A stretch of 64,000 nt of DNA from JAJDXO01 sp965221855 (GCA_965221855.1 CBDCSV010000001.1:1-64000); one strand, 5' to 3'. Positions 9,128-18,162 are shown, counted from the stretch's first letter. Made by a program: numbers and translations. Notes: a model not told the origin generated them from the letters alone.

Positions 9128-11046
9128 GGCGAGACCTCATGCGAGGCCCCGCGGCCGTCCCCCGGTGCCGGCGCGGCCGCGATGGCGGCCAGGAACGGCA
9201 CGGCGAACTCCTTCAGCTTGGCCGCGCCCACGCCGTTGACCTCGGCGAACTCCGCCTCCGTGCGCGGCCGCCTCCGCACCATGTCGATCAGTGTCCGGTC
9301 GGGGAACACGATATAGGCCGGCACACCGCGCGCCTTGGCAATCTCGAGGCGCAGCGCCTTGAGGGCGTCCAGCAGCGTGGTATCCCCGCCGGGCAGGGCC
9401 GGTTCCCCTGCATCGCCGCGGCCCGCGCCGGAGTCCCGGGCCTTCGCGGGCGTGCGCACGATGACCGTGTCCTCGCGGTAAAGGAACTCGCCGTCGCCGC
9501 GCAGCAGGTCCAGCCCCTTTTCCGTGATCCCGATCCCCCCATAGCCCCCGATGTCGATCCGCAGGAACCCCGTCGCCACCATCTGGCGGATCAGCGAACG
9601 CCACTCGTTCTTGCCGCGCTCCGCGCCCACCCCGAAGGTCGGAATCCGGTCATGGCCGAAGCGCGCGATCTTGTCCGTCCCGGTCCCTCGCAGAATGTCG
9701 ATCAGGTGCGCGGCCCCGAAGCGCTGGCCCGACCGGTACGCGGCAGAGAGAATCTTCCGCGCATCCTCGGTCCCGTCGACGCGTTCCGAGGGATCGAGGC
9801 AGACGTCGCAGTTGCCGCACGGCTCGATCCCCTCCCCGAAATACTCCAGCAGCGCCACCCGCCGGCAGGCCGGCGTCTCGCAGTAGCCCAGCAGCGCATC
9901 CAAGCGCTTGTGCTCCCGGCGCTTGCGCTCCGGACCGGCATCCTCGTCCTCGATGAACCGGCGCCGCATCCTGATGTCCTCGAGGCCGTAGAGCATGTGC
10001 GCCTCTGCCGGGGCGCCGTCACGGCCCGCACGGCCGATCTCCTGGTAGTACGCCTCCACGCTGCCAGGAAGATCCGTATGGAAGACGTAGCGCACGTCGG
10101 CCTTGTCGATACCCATGCCGAAGGCGATGGTGGCGACGATAACCACGCCCGGCTCGGTCATGAATATGTTCTGGTGCGCCTCACGCTCCTCCTTCTCCAT
10201 GCCGGCGTGGTAGGGGAGCGCGCGCACCCCGTCCGCCGCCAGCATGGCGGCGGTCTCCTCGGTCTTGCGGCGCGACAGGCAGTAGACGATGCCGCTCTCG
10301 CCTTCGTGCCGGGCGATGAAGCCGCCGAGTTGGCGCTTCCAGTCGCGCTTCATCTCCACCGCGAGCCTGATGTTGGGGCGGTCGAAGCCGAGCACGAACT
10401 GCTCGGCCCGTCCGCCGAACAGCTTGTCCACGATGTCGTTCCGCGTCACCTCGTCCGCGGTCGCCGTCAGCGCCGCGATGGGGACGCCGGGGAACAGATC
10501 GCGCAGCCGGCGGAGGTCCTCGTATTCCGGTCTGAAGGCCGGGCCCCACTGCGAGATGCAGTGCGCCTCGTCGATGGCGAACAGCCTGACCGGAAGCCGT
10601 GCGAGCGCCGCCAGCATGCGTTCCGTCATCAGCCGTTCGGGGGCCATGTACAGGAGCCGCGTCCGGCCCTCCGCCGCCCGCCGCCAGGCCGCGACGTTGG
10701 CGCCCCGGTCGTTCGCGGAATTGATGCAATCCGCCGCAACGCCCGCCAGCCCGAGCGCGGACACCTGGTCCCGCATCAGCGCGATCAGGGGCGACACCAC
10801 CACCGTGAGCCCGTCCATCACCAGGGCGGGGATCTGGAAGCAGAGCGACTTGCCCGATCCGGTCGGCATCACCGTGAGCGCATGGCGGCCGTCGAGGAGC
10901 GCCTGGATTACCGCCTCCTGCCCAGGACGGAAACCTTCGAAGCCGAAGACCTCCCGCAACGCTTCCAGCGCAGCGTTCGGCGGATTGCCCGCCACGCCAT
11001 CGCCCGGCCGATGAACAAACCCGCTATCCGCGATGCGGTAATCCAT
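9124..11046 (-). CDS. recQ: RecQ-family ATP-dependent DNA helicase
   Basis: 640-residue 3'-5' DNA helicase of full RecQ architecture. Visible motifs are Walker A MPTGSGKSLCFQ (~59), DEAH box IDEAHCISQWGPAFRPEY (~155), motif VI YYQEIGRAGRDG, the four-cysteine zinc site of the RQC region (CETPAC then CGNCDVC, ~386-410) and a C-terminal HRDC domain. The start at 11046 is supported by GGAGG 7 bases upstream. It is transcribed first and coupled to topB by a 4-base overlap. A RecQ/topoisomerase III pair can dissolve recombination intermediates; on a mobile element it may serve replication or maintenance of the element. Confidence 0.95.
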   Translation of the reverse strand: MDYRIADSGFVHRPGDGVAGNPPNAALEALREVFGFEGFRPGQEAVIQALLDGRHALTVMPTGSGKSLCFQIPALVMDGLTVVVSPLIALMRDQVSALGLAGVAADCINSANDRGANVAAWRRAAEGRTRLLYMAPERLMTERMLAALARLPVRLFAIDEAHCISQWGPAFRPEYEDLRRLRDLFPGVPIAALTATADEVTRNDIVDKLFGGRAEQFVLGFDRPNIRLAVEMKRDWKRQLGGFIARHEGESGIVYCLSRRKTEETAAMLAADGVRALPYHAGMEKEEREAHQNIFMTEPGVVIVATIAFGMGIDKADVRYVFHTDLPGSVEAYYQEIGRAGRDGAPAEAHMLYGLEDIRMRRRFIEDEDAGPERKRREHKRLDALLGYCETPACRRVALLEYFGEGIEPCGNCDVCLDPSERVDGTEDARKILSAAYRSGQRFGAAHLIDILRGTGTDKIARFGHDRIPTFGVGAERGKNEWRSLIRQMVATGFLRIDIGGYGGIGITEKGLDLLRGDGEFLYREDTVIVRTPAKARDSGAGRGDAGEPALPGGDTTLLDALKALRLEIAKARGVPAYIVFPDRTLIDMVRRRPRTEAEFAEVNGVGAAKLKEFAVPFLAAIAAAPAPGDGRGASHEVSP

Positions 11047-11297
11047 GCAGGCCTCCTAGCACGAGTCGGCTCGCCCGGTCCATTGCCGAGAAACAAAACT
11101 GCCGAGAAACGAAACCCGCGTCGATTCTCAGGGGAAACGCGAGCATGCCGGTGCGATGTTGCGCTGCGAGCAGCGGGTTTTGAGGGCGTGTTGTGTCTGT
11201 TAGGTTGCGATACGGACGGTATCGGCTTTTTTGAGGTTGGTGCTCAAGGGGCGATGGTATCCGCAAATCTGTTTGCTGACATACCGATGGGAACCTC

Positions 11298-12743
11298 ATG
11301 GCCACGAAAACGACCCTCAATGCGGACAACCTGCGAGCCCTCGGGGCCGAGCGTCTGGCCGACCTGCTGATCGAGGTCTGCACGGGAGATGCGGCGATCA
11401 AGCGTCGCCTTCGCATGGAACTGGCCGACGCGGCGGGACCGGATCACTTGGCCCGGGAAATCCGCAAGCGTCTGACCTCCATTGCCCGCGCCCGATCGTT
11501 TGTCGAAGGGCACGGCGTCCGCGCTCTCGCGAATGACCTCGAAACCCAGAGCAAGGCCATCGTCGAGCAGGTGGCGCAAGCGAATGCCGGGGAGGCTCTC
11601 GAGCTGCTTTGGCGGTTCATGGCTCTGGCGCAATCCGTTTTCGGCCGTTGCGACGATGGCAACGGCCGGATCATCGGTGTCTTCCAAAATGCCTGTGGCG
11701 CCATCGGCGCCCTCGCCGGACAGGCCGAGGCCGATCCCATCGATCTCGCTGAGCGGGTATACGACGCCCTGATCGTGAATGGCCATGGCCAATACGACGA
11801 CCTGATCGCCGTCGCGGCGCCAGCGCTCGGAAAGGACGGACTGGAGCATCTGAAACGGCGCATGCTCGACTTGTCCGATCAGCCGGTGGAGCGGCCGGAC
11901 GACAAGGAGCGGGTGACGATCGGCTGGTCGTCGTCCGGTCCGATTTATGCCGACGAGTTGGAGGAGCGGTCACGGCTCCGCACGGTGCGTTCGGCGTTGG
12001 AGGATATCGCCGACGCCCAAGGGGATGTCGATGCCTTCATCGCACAGTATGACGAGAAGGCCCGGAAGGCGCCGAGGATCGCCGCCGGGATTGCCCGCAG
12101 GCTACTCGGCGCGGAAAGGGCGGAGGAAGCGCTGGCAATCATCGATGGGGCCGAGCGTCGGCCATCGGACAACTGGATCTGGCCGGACTTCGACTGGGAG
12201 GATGCCCGGATCGATGCGCTCAATGCCCTGGGACGCTCCGACGAGGCTCAGCAGGTCCGGTGGCATTGCTTCGAGCGCTCGCTGTCGTCCGACCATTTGA
12301 GGGCATATCTGAAGGAGCTGCCCGATTTTGATGACGTGGAGGCGGAGGAGAAGGCCCTCGACCACGCGCAAGGATATCCCGAACGCCTCGGCGCCTTGTG
12401 GTTTCTTGTTTCATGGCCCGCCCTGGATCGGGCGGCCCGGCTGGTGATCGATCATGCCGACGACCTGGACGGGGACCACTACGGAATTCTGACGCCGGCT
12501 GCGGATGCCCTGGCGGCCCGGCACCCGCTGGCGGCCACGCTGGTGCTGCGGGCCATGATCGACTTCTGTCTGGGACGGGCGCGGTCGAGCCGCTACAGGC
12601 ACGCCGCCCGCCATCTGCTGGAATGTTCCAGCTTGACGTCGGCCGTCACGGACTTCGGCCCCTTCGAGACGCACGACATCTACGAGGCCCGCCTCCGCCA
12701 AGAGCATGGCCGCAAGACTTCATTCTGGAGCCTCGTGGGCTGA
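11298..12743 (+). CDS. DUF6880-like protein of unknown function
   Basis: 481 residues, predicted soluble and mostly alpha-helical, with many short leucine- and alanine-rich helices reminiscent of tetratricopeptide-type solenoids. It resembles the DUF6880 family, which begins with a conserved N-terminal segment (here LRALGAERLADLLIEVCTGDAAIKRRLRM) and ends with a helical repeat array, here around FGPFETHDIYEARL. No catalytic motif is evident. It is divergent from recQ (252-base intergenic gap) and precedes the MoxR operon by 333 bases, so it is probably a separate transcription unit. Family assignment is from memory and should be treated as likely, not certain. Confidence 0.65.
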   Translation: MATKTTLNADNLRALGAERLADLLIEVCTGDAAIKRRLRMELADAAGPDHLAREIRKRLTSIARARSFVEGHGVRALANDLETQSKAIVEQVAQANAGEALELLWRFMALAQSVFGRCDDGNGRIIGVFQNACGAIGALAGQAEADPIDLAERVYDALIVNGHGQYDDLIAVAAPALGKDGLEHLKRRMLDLSDQPVERPDDKERVTIGWSSSGPIYADELEERSRLRTVRSALEDIADAQGDVDAFIAQYDEKARKAPRIAAGIARRLLGAERAEEALAIIDGAERRPSDNWIWPDFDWEDARIDALNALGRSDEAQQVRWHCFERSLSSDHLRAYLKELPDFDDVEAEEKALDHAQGYPERLGALWFLVSWPALDRAARLVIDHADDLDGDHYGILTPAADALAARHPLAATLVLRAMIDFCLGRARSSRYRHAARHLLECSSLTSAVTDFGPFETHDIYEARLRQEHGRKTSFWSLVG

Positions 12744-13076
12744 GAGAGCCTGATATGAATCTCGACTGGTCGCCCGCGTTGCCCCGTCAGCGACCCCAAA
12801 GGACCTGAACGCCCTGCAGATCGTCGAGACCGGCAAGCTCTCGTGCAAATCGATGTAGGCCTACCTTACCATCTCGGGTCCACTCCCGGTGTGTCCGGCC
12901 CGCTGCCGTGCGCTGGGGCCTTCGACGGTCACGCGTTCGTCGTCACCCCCCAAACCGTCATCCGACCGGCCCGAAGCCATCCAGCCACCCGGAGTGGAGC
13001 GGCCGGCTTTGGGGTGGCGAAGGCCGGGCGCCCGGAGGGAGCCCGCGCCCCCGTCCCGCCGAACCGGAGGCCGCCC
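12744..13076. other. Gene-free leader of the MoxR operon
   Basis: No convincing gene. The MoxR frame stays open upstream to 12843, but that part has no domain character and MTDPD at 13077 is the likely start. Confidence 0.5.
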
Positions 13077-14102
13077 ATGACCGATCCAGACACCGTTTCC
13101 GCCGACTATACGCTCCGCCCGAGCGAACTTGCCGAGACCCTGGCCCTGCTCGTGGAAGCCCGCCAGCCCACGATCCTGTGGGGCGCTCCGGGGTGCGCCA
13201 AGAGCGCGCTCGCCCAACAGGTCGCGGACGAAGCGAACCGCCGGTATCTCGATGTGCGGGCATTGCTCCTCGACCCCGTGGACCTGCGCGGCATCCCGTG
13301 GCGCGATACGGACGGCCGCACCCGCTGGGCCCCGCCGGCCTTCCTGCCCCCCGCCGGCGATCCCGGCCGCTGGCTCGTCAACCTGGAGGAACTGCCCTCG
13401 GCGGTGCCCATGGTGCAGGCCGCCCTCTACCAACTGGTGCTCGACCGCAAGGTGGGCGAGTACGAACTGCCCGAGGGCGCCTCGCTGATCGCCTGCGGCA
13501 ACCGCGAGACCGACCGAGGCGTGGTCCACCGCATGCCGACGCCGCTGGCGTCCCGTTTCGTCCATCTCGAGATCCGTGTGGACGCGGAGGACTGGCTCGC
13601 CTGGGGCGCGGCCAACGGCATCGCGCCGGAAGTGCTGTTCTACATCCAGATGCGCCCCGACCTGCTGCACAGCTTCGATCCCCAGGCGAAGGAAAAGGCG
13701 TTCTGCTGTCCCCGGACCTGGGAGATGGTCTCCAACGTCGTCAACCAGAGGGGCAATCCCGATCCGGCGGTGGAGCGGGCCCTGTTCCGGGGCACGGTCG
13801 GAGAGGCAGCGGCGGTGGAGTTCTCGGCTTTCCTCAAGGTGTGGCGAGAGTTGCCCCATCCGAAGGCGGTCCTCGACGATCCCGGGAACGCCATCGTGCC
13901 GGACAACGCGAGCGCGCTGATCGCCCTCTGCGGCTCCCTCTACCGCATGGCCGACGACATCACCCTCGAGTCCATCGTCACCTACGCCCGGCGCCTGCGC
14001 CCGGAGGTCGGCGAGTTCCTGGTCGGGTCCTGCATCCGCCGCGATCCGGACCTTCAGCGCTCGCCCGCCTTCATCCGCTGGGCCGCCGCCCGCACCCAGT
14101 AG
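13077..14102 (+). CDS. MoxR-type AAA+ ATPase
   Basis: 341-residue single-domain AAA+ ATPase of the MoxR group, which typically acts as a chaperone-like partner for a VWA-domain protein. Walker A is WGAPGCAKSALAQ (~35), Walker B WLVNLEELPSA (~101), sensor 1 ASLIACGNRETD (~138), arginine-finger region MPTPLASRFVHLE. The start at 13077 follows a GGAGG-type site and begins just before the first conserved helix; the longer open frame upstream lacks domain similarity. It is the first gene of a three-gene run with the DUF3150-like gene (24-base gap) and the DUF2201/VWA gene (1-base overlap), a MoxR-VWA pairing seen in many bacteria. Confidence 0.9.
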   Translation: MTDPDTVSADYTLRPSELAETLALLVEARQPTILWGAPGCAKSALAQQVADEANRRYLDVRALLLDPVDLRGIPWRDTDGRTRWAPPAFLPPAGDPGRWLVNLEELPSAVPMVQAALYQLVLDRKVGEYELPEGASLIACGNRETDRGVVHRMPTPLASRFVHLEIRVDAEDWLAWGAANGIAPEVLFYIQMRPDLLHSFDPQAKEKAFCCPRTWEMVSNVVNQRGNPDPAVERALFRGTVGEAAAVEFSAFLKVWRELPHPKAVLDDPGNAIVPDNASALIALCGSLYRMADDITLESIVTYARRLRPEVGEFLVGSCIRRDPDLQRSPAFIRWAAARTQ

Positions 14103-14126
14103 CTATCCTCCAGGGAGAACAACCCC

Positions 14127-15041
14127 ATGAACCTCACCCACGACGCCATGCTGGTCGGCCTCAGGATCACCGCCTGGTCCGGCCGGCTCTATGACCGCAA
14201 GGCCAGCACCCATGTCGCCGTCCATCACGAGGCGAGCGTCAGCGCCGGGCGCTATAACAAGTGCCTGCTGCCCAGGGCCGCCTTCGCGGCGCTGACCGCC
14301 ACCATGAGCGCGGCGCGCGGCACCCACTACGCCAATACGCTCCCCTGGGACGACCAGGGGAGCCGGCTGCTCACCGTCGCCAACTACGAGCGCTATACCG
14401 AGCTCATGGACGAGCTCAGGGAGCGCATGGTCCGCGAGCGGGCCCGCTTCATCGAGGATTACGACGACAATATCGACAAGGCCCGGCTCGACCTCGGCAA
14501 GCTGTTCCGCATCAAGGACTATCCCTCGAAAGAGGCGCTCCAGGGCAAGTTCGGCCTCCGCTACCGGATTATTCCGGTGCCGGACGCCGACCACTTCATG
14601 GCGAAGCTCGCCTCCGACGATACCGACCGGGTCAAGCGCGATATCGAAAGCCAGATCGAGGAGCGCCTGCACGACGCGGTGGGCGACCTCTACCGGCGCC
14701 TGGGCGAGGCCGTGGAACGGGTCTCCGAGCGTCTCCGGGAAGACGACGAGGGCAAGCCCCTGGTGTTCCGGGACTCCATGATCGGCAATATACGCGACCT
14801 GGTGGACGTGGTGCCCCGTCTCAACATCTTCGGCGACGAGACCCTTGCCCGGCTCTGCAGCCAAGTGAAGGACAGGATCGCCGGCGTCGAGCCCGACGCG
14901 CTCAGGCCGTCCAAGACCTTCGATCCCGCCGCCCGCGCCCGGGTCAAGCGCGACGCCGATGCCCTCGCCGAGAAGTTCGCGGGGTATTTCGGGGAGGGGG
15001 ATGATAGTGGAGCGGCCGAGCAGCCGCGGGAGGCCGCCTGA
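14127..15041 (+). CDS. DUF3150-like protein, middle gene of the MoxR-VWA trio
   Basis: 304 residues, predicted soluble. The start has AGGGAG about 10 bases upstream. The N-terminal part contains LVGLRITAWSGRLYDRKAS, characteristic of DUF3150-type proteins. The middle is rich in charged helices (ERYTELMDELRERMVRERARF and EERLHDAVGDLYRRLGEA) that look like coiled coil. There are no catalytic motifs. Its stop codon overlaps the ATG of the VWA gene by one base (TGATG), so production of the two is probably coupled. By position it is likely an adaptor between the ATPase and the VWA protein. This is inference. Confidence 0.7.
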   Translation: MNLTHDAMLVGLRITAWSGRLYDRKASTHVAVHHEASVSAGRYNKCLLPRAAFAALTATMSAARGTHYANTLPWDDQGSRLLTVANYERYTELMDELRERMVRERARFIEDYDDNIDKARLDLGKLFRIKDYPSKEALQGKFGLRYRIIPVPDADHFMAKLASDDTDRVKRDIESQIEERLHDAVGDLYRRLGEAVERVSERLREDDEGKPLVFRDSMIGNIRDLVDVVPRLNIFGDETLARLCSQVKDRIAGVEPDALRPSKTFDPAARARVKRDADALAEKFAGYFGEGDDSGAAEQPREAA

Positions 15042-16291
15042 TGGCCGCCCGCGTGCGCTCGGAATCGGCCCAGCGGGTCAGCGGCTGCGTCACCGCGCTG
15101 CTGCGCGAGCAGCCCTTCTTCGGCAGTCTCGCCCTCCGCCTGCCGGTCCGCCCCGATGGGGCCCGCGAGACCGTGGCGAGCGACGGGCGGGAGATCCGCT
15201 ATTCGCCGCAATGGATCGCGGAGACCGACGCGCACATCATCGAGACCGCCATCGCCCGGGTGGTGCTGGCCTGCGCCCTCAAGCACCACACCCGGCGGGG
15301 GGAGCGCGACCCGGAACGCTGGCAGCGCGCCTCCCAGTTGGTCACCCACGGCCTACTGCGGGACGCCGGCTTCACGCTCCCGCCCGATGCGGGAGCGTGG
15401 GACGGGATCAGCGTCGAGCAGGCCTACGACCGCCTGCCGGAGCCCGAGCCGGATGCGCCCGGCAATGACGGCGGTCCGCCGTCCGGCCTGGACGGCGGTT
15501 CCCCGGACCGGGACGGTTCCGGCACGCCGCCGAGCTGCGACCCGTCCGGCACCGGCGAGGTGATGGATACCCCCGCGGGCGGCGGGAACGACGACGAGTC
15601 CGGCCCGTCGCCGGGCGGCGTCGCCGCCGAGGAACAGGACTGGGACGAGGCAATGCACCAGGCGCTCAGTCTCGCCAAGGCCCAGGGCAAGGCGCCGGGC
15701 GGGATCGAGGAGACGGTCCGCGGCGCCCATGCGAGCACATTGGACTGGCGTTCCCTGCTGCGCCGCTTCATGACCGACGCGGCGAAGAGCGACTATTCCT
15801 GGAGCGTGCCCAACCGGCGCTTCATCGATTCCGGCCTCTACCTGCCCTCCATCCGCTCCGAGGGCATGGACGCCATCGCCGTCATCTTCGACACGTCGGG
15901 CTCGGTCGATACCGAGGCGCTCACCGCCTTCTGGTCCGAGGTGCGCGGGGCCGCCGCCGAGATCCGGCCCGAGCGGGTCGTCGTCCTCCAGGTCGATGCC
16001 GCGGTGCAGGACGCCGCCGAATACGCCCCCGACGACCTTCCCGGCGAGATCGTCGTCAAGGGCCGGGGCGGCACGGACTTCCGGCCGGGCTTCGAATGGC
16101 TCGACGAGCAGGACGTCCGGCCCGCCGTCTGCCTTTATTTCACGGACATGGAGTGCAACCGCTACCCCGACGCCGAGCCCGGCTACCCGGTGCTGTGGTG
16201 CGATTGGCGGCCCGGGGCCGAGGACCCCGACACACCCCCACCCTGGGGTGAGCGCATTGATATCGCGACGGTGTCACCGCACAACTGGTAA
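15041..16291 (+). CDS. DUF2201-type VWA/metallopeptidase-like protein, C-terminus clipped by IS256
   Basis: 416 residues. The N-terminal region contains the putative metallopeptidase-like segment (LACALKHHTRRGERDPERW, ~85) of DUF2201 proteins. A low-complexity linker rich in Pro, Gly and Asp follows, then a C-terminal VWA-like domain with the metal-site motif FDTSGSVD (~283), GRGGTDFRPGF and FTDMECNRYP. The present stop TAA (16289-16291) is supplied by the inserted IS256 element. Removing the element and one copy of its 8-base duplication would continue the frame for eight more codons (RHGHLSCN) to a native TGA. The loss is small and outside the VWA fold, so the protein may still work. Confidence 0.85.
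   Translation: MAARVRSESAQRVSGCVTALLREQPFFGSLALRLPVRPDGARETVASDGREIRYSPQWIAETDAHIIETAIARVVLACALKHHTRRGERDPERWQRASQLVTHGLLRDAGFTLPPDAGAWDGISVEQAYDRLPEPEPDAPGNDGGPPSGLDGGSPDRDGSGTPPSCDPSGTGEVMDTPAGGGNDDESGPSPGGVAAEEQDWDEAMHQALSLAKAQGKAPGGIEETVRGAHASTLDWRSLLRRFMTDAAKSDYSWSVPNRRFIDSGLYLPSIRSEGMDAIAVIFDTSGSVDTEALTAFWSEVRGAAAEIRPERVVVLQVDAAVQDAAEYAPDDLPGEIVVKGRGGTDFRPGFEWLDEQDVRPAVCLYFTDMECNRYPDAEPGYPVLWCDWRPGAEDPDTPPPWGERIDIATVSPHNW
16279..16286 (+). repeat. Target-site duplication of IS256 copy 2 (left)
   Basis: GCACAACT directly before the left IS end; the identical octamer follows the right end at 17567-17574. Eight-base duplications are normal for IS256-family transposition. Confidence 0.95.
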
Positions 16292-17566
16292 CGTCAAGAG
16301 TTGTGTGTCAGGGAGAGAGGGGTACTGATTCCCTGAGACTTGTTTTCGTGAATGAAGACCGCGAAGAGGATGCGGTCCATTGAGGTCTTGTCCTGGAAGG
16401 TTCCCATGGGCCGGGTTCGTCTCCGGACCTCCCGGAACCGTCGTTCGATGGCGTTGGTGGTCCTGACCTGCTTTCGTTCGGCAAGGGTCTTGTAGCGGAA
16501 GCAGGTGAGCAAGTCGTCGAGGTCGTTGCGCAGGCAGGCGACGGCCTTGGGGTAGGTCTGCTCCCAGGCGTCGGCGAAGCGGCGGGCGGCGCTGAGCGCC
16601 TTTGGCCGAGTGTCTGCGTTCATGACGTCGTGGACGTCGGCCTTGACGGCCTCCTGGTCGGTCTTGCGGACCTTGTCGAGGATGTTGCGCATCTTGTGCG
16701 CCCAGCATCTCTGGACCGGGATGCCGTGATAGACGACCGGCAAGGCGGCGAGCAGGCCTTGGCCGCCATCAACGCAGATCATCTCAAGGCCCTCGCCGGT
16801 GAGGCCGCGGCGGTGCAACGCGGTGAGGAAGCGCTCCCACTCCGCGGCGCTCTCGCTGGCGGCGAGTTGGAAGTCGATAATCTCCTTCTTGCCGTCGTGC
16901 CGTATGCCCAGCGCCACCAGGACCGGCCTCCTGAGCGCGCCGGCGCCGGTCTTGCAGGCCAGCACCACGCCGTCGAGCATCAGCGCCTTGTAGGCGTTCT
17001 TCAGCGGCCGGCGGTGGAATGCGGCGACCGACAGATCGAGGGTCTTGGCGACCCGGCTCACCGTCGCGGCCGAGACCGGACGCCCGAGCAGGGCAAGCAG
17101 GACCTCGCCGACCTTGCGGGTCGAGAGCCCCAGCACGAAGCCGGCCAGGATGGCGCGGTCGATCTCTGGAGCGCGCCTTGCGTAGCTCTTCAGAACCTCG
17201 GTCGGGCAGAAGTGCCGGGTGCGCGGCACGTTGAGCTCGATGTCGCCGAGCTCGCTGAGCAGGCGGCGCCGGTAGGTGCCGTTGCGCCGGTCGCGCATAG
17301 CGCTGCCATCGAGGCCGTCGAGCCAGCGATCCACCGCCTCGGCCATCCGGCCTTCGATGATCCCGGCCAGCGCCTGGCGGCCGAGCGGGCGGTAGCCCTC
17401 GCCCCAGTCCAGTCCGTCTGCCTGCATCTCCTTCACCACCTCAAAGGCCTGTGGTAGGCTCTCAATCGTCACAGCTCGCTGTGGCATCGGGGTACTCCTT
17501 CTTGCGGTTGTCGTGAACCACAGGGAGTACCCCACTCCCGCCTGACACATAAATCCTTACGTTACC
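16287..17566 (-). mobile_element. IS256-family insertion sequence, copy 2 (complete)
   Basis: 1280 bases. The ends are imperfect inverted repeats: left GGTAACGTCAAG, then TGTGTCAGG; right end on the other strand GGTAACGTAAGG, then TGTGTCAGG. A perfect 8-base target duplication GCACAACT flanks it. It sits at the extreme 3' end of the DUF2201/VWA gene and upstream of dinJ. The internal two thirds is identical to copy 3 at the protein level while both outer parts differ. Confidence 0.97.
16294..17487 (-). CDS. IS256-family transposase
   Basis: 397-residue DDE transposase from the start MPQRAVTIES at 17487; an in-frame ATG at 17550 would add 21 residues coded by the IS end. The catalytic residues are the aspartates in LDGVVLACK and ICVDGGQG and the glutamate near the C-terminus in TNAIERRFREVRRR. 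It is full length with no frameshift, so the element is probably active. It differs from copy 3 in the first ~50 residues and the last ~130, and is identical in between. Confidence 0.95.
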   Translation of the reverse strand: MPQRAVTIESLPQAFEVVKEMQADGLDWGEGYRPLGRQALAGIIEGRMAEAVDRWLDGLDGSAMRDRRNGTYRRRLLSELGDIELNVPRTRHFCPTEVLKSYARRAPEIDRAILAGFVLGLSTRKVGEVLLALLGRPVSAATVSRVAKTLDLSVAAFHRRPLKNAYKALMLDGVVLACKTGAGALRRPVLVALGIRHDGKKEIIDFQLAASESAAEWERFLTALHRRGLTGEGLEMICVDGGQGLLAALPVVYHGIPVQRCWAHKMRNILDKVRKTDQEAVKADVHDVMNADTRPKALSAARRFADAWEQTYPKAVACLRNDLDDLLTCFRYKTLAERKQVRTTNAIERRFREVRRRTRPMGTFQDKTSMDRILFAVFIHENKSQGISTPLSLTHNS

Positions 17567-17574
17567 GCACAACT
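17567..17574 (+). repeat. Target-site duplication of IS256 copy 2 (right)
   Basis: GCACAACT, identical to 16279-16286. Confidence 0.95.
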
Positions 17575-17603
17575 GGCGGCATGGACATCTATCATGCAAT
17601 TGA

Positions 17604-17616
17604 GCTACATTGTAGC
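17604..17616. promoter_or_regulatory. Palindrome upstream of dinJ, candidate operator
   Basis: GCTAC, three bases, GTAGC, 21 bases before the dinJ start and just before its GGAGG ribosome site. DinJ-type antitoxins repress their own operon by binding palindromes in this position. Binding here is inferred. Confidence 0.5.
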
Positions 17617-17636
17617 ACAACTCGGAGGATCGACAC

Positions 17637-17894
17637 ATGCGCACCGTGGTTCGTGCTCGCATCGACGAGAAGACCAAGCTGGAGGCCGCCGCCGTGCTCG
17701 ACGCGATTGGCCTCACCGTCTCCGACGCCTTCCGCCTGATGATGGTGCGGATCGCGGCCGAGAAGCGCCTGCCCTTCGAGCCGCTGGTGCCGAACTCGGA
17801 GACCGTCGCGGCGATGGAGGCCGCGCGGCGGGGCGAGGTGGTCACGGTCGGCGACGTCGACGGCCTGATGGCCGACCTCCATGCGGACGATTAG
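17637..17894 (+). CDS. dinJ: RelB/DinJ-family antitoxin
   Basis: 85-residue antitoxin. The N-terminal ribbon-helix-helix segment (VVRARIDEKTKLEAAAVLDAIGLTVSDAFRLMMVRIA) is the classic RelB/DinJ DNA-binding fold, and the acidic C-terminal tail (VGDVDGLMADLHADD) would wrap the toxin. GGAGG lies 8 bases before the ATG. The last 14 bases overlap the start of the toxin gene, a standard toxin-antitoxin arrangement. Its native promoter region lies between the IS256 right end and the gene, so the operon is probably still expressed. Confidence 0.9.
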   Translation: MRTVVRARIDEKTKLEAAAVLDAIGLTVSDAFRLMMVRIAAEKRLPFEPLVPNSETVAAMEAARRGEVVTVGDVDGLMADLHADD

Positions 17895-18162
17895 GCGGAC
17901 CGCGGCCTTCAAAAGGGACTACAGGCGCGAAAGGAAAGGCCGCTTCGCCAGGACCATAGATGCAGAGTTGGCCCGTGTCGTGGCCGAACTGGCGGAAGAC
18001 CGGCCGCTCGCGCCACGCCACCGCGACCACGCTCTTGGCGGCCAATGGAAGGATCACCGGGACTGTCATGTCCGGCCCGACCTCGTCCTGATCTACCGCA
18101 AGCCCGACGCCGAACACCTCGATCTGGTGCGCCTCGGCTCCCACAGCCAACTCGGCCTGTGA
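17881..18162 (+). CDS. yafQ: YafQ-family mRNA interferase toxin
   Basis: 93-residue RelE-superfamily toxin that cuts mRNA on the ribosome when not neutralised by DinJ. The family signatures seen are TAAFKRDYRRERKG at the N-terminus, LAPRHRDHALGGQWKDHRDCHVRPDLVLIYRK in the middle, and a C-terminal LVRLGSHSQLGL with the histidine typical of YafQ. It overlaps dinJ by 14 bases. Intact. On a mobile element the pair probably stabilises inheritance. Confidence 0.9.
   Translation: MRTIRRTAAFKRDYRRERKGRFARTIDAELARVVAELAEDRPLAPRHRDHALGGQWKDHRDCHVRPDLVLIYRKPDAEHLDLVRLGSHSQLGL

Noticed and set aside
7031..9316. Long plus-strand frame (761 codons) opposite topB
   Set aside because: It is an antisense shadow of a GC-rich gene: repetitive Arg/Pro/Leu-rich composition and no domain, while topB on the other strand has all motifs.
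9139..11370. Long plus-strand frame (743 codons) opposite recQ
   Set aside because: Same type of shadow; RecQ motifs are complete on the minus strand.
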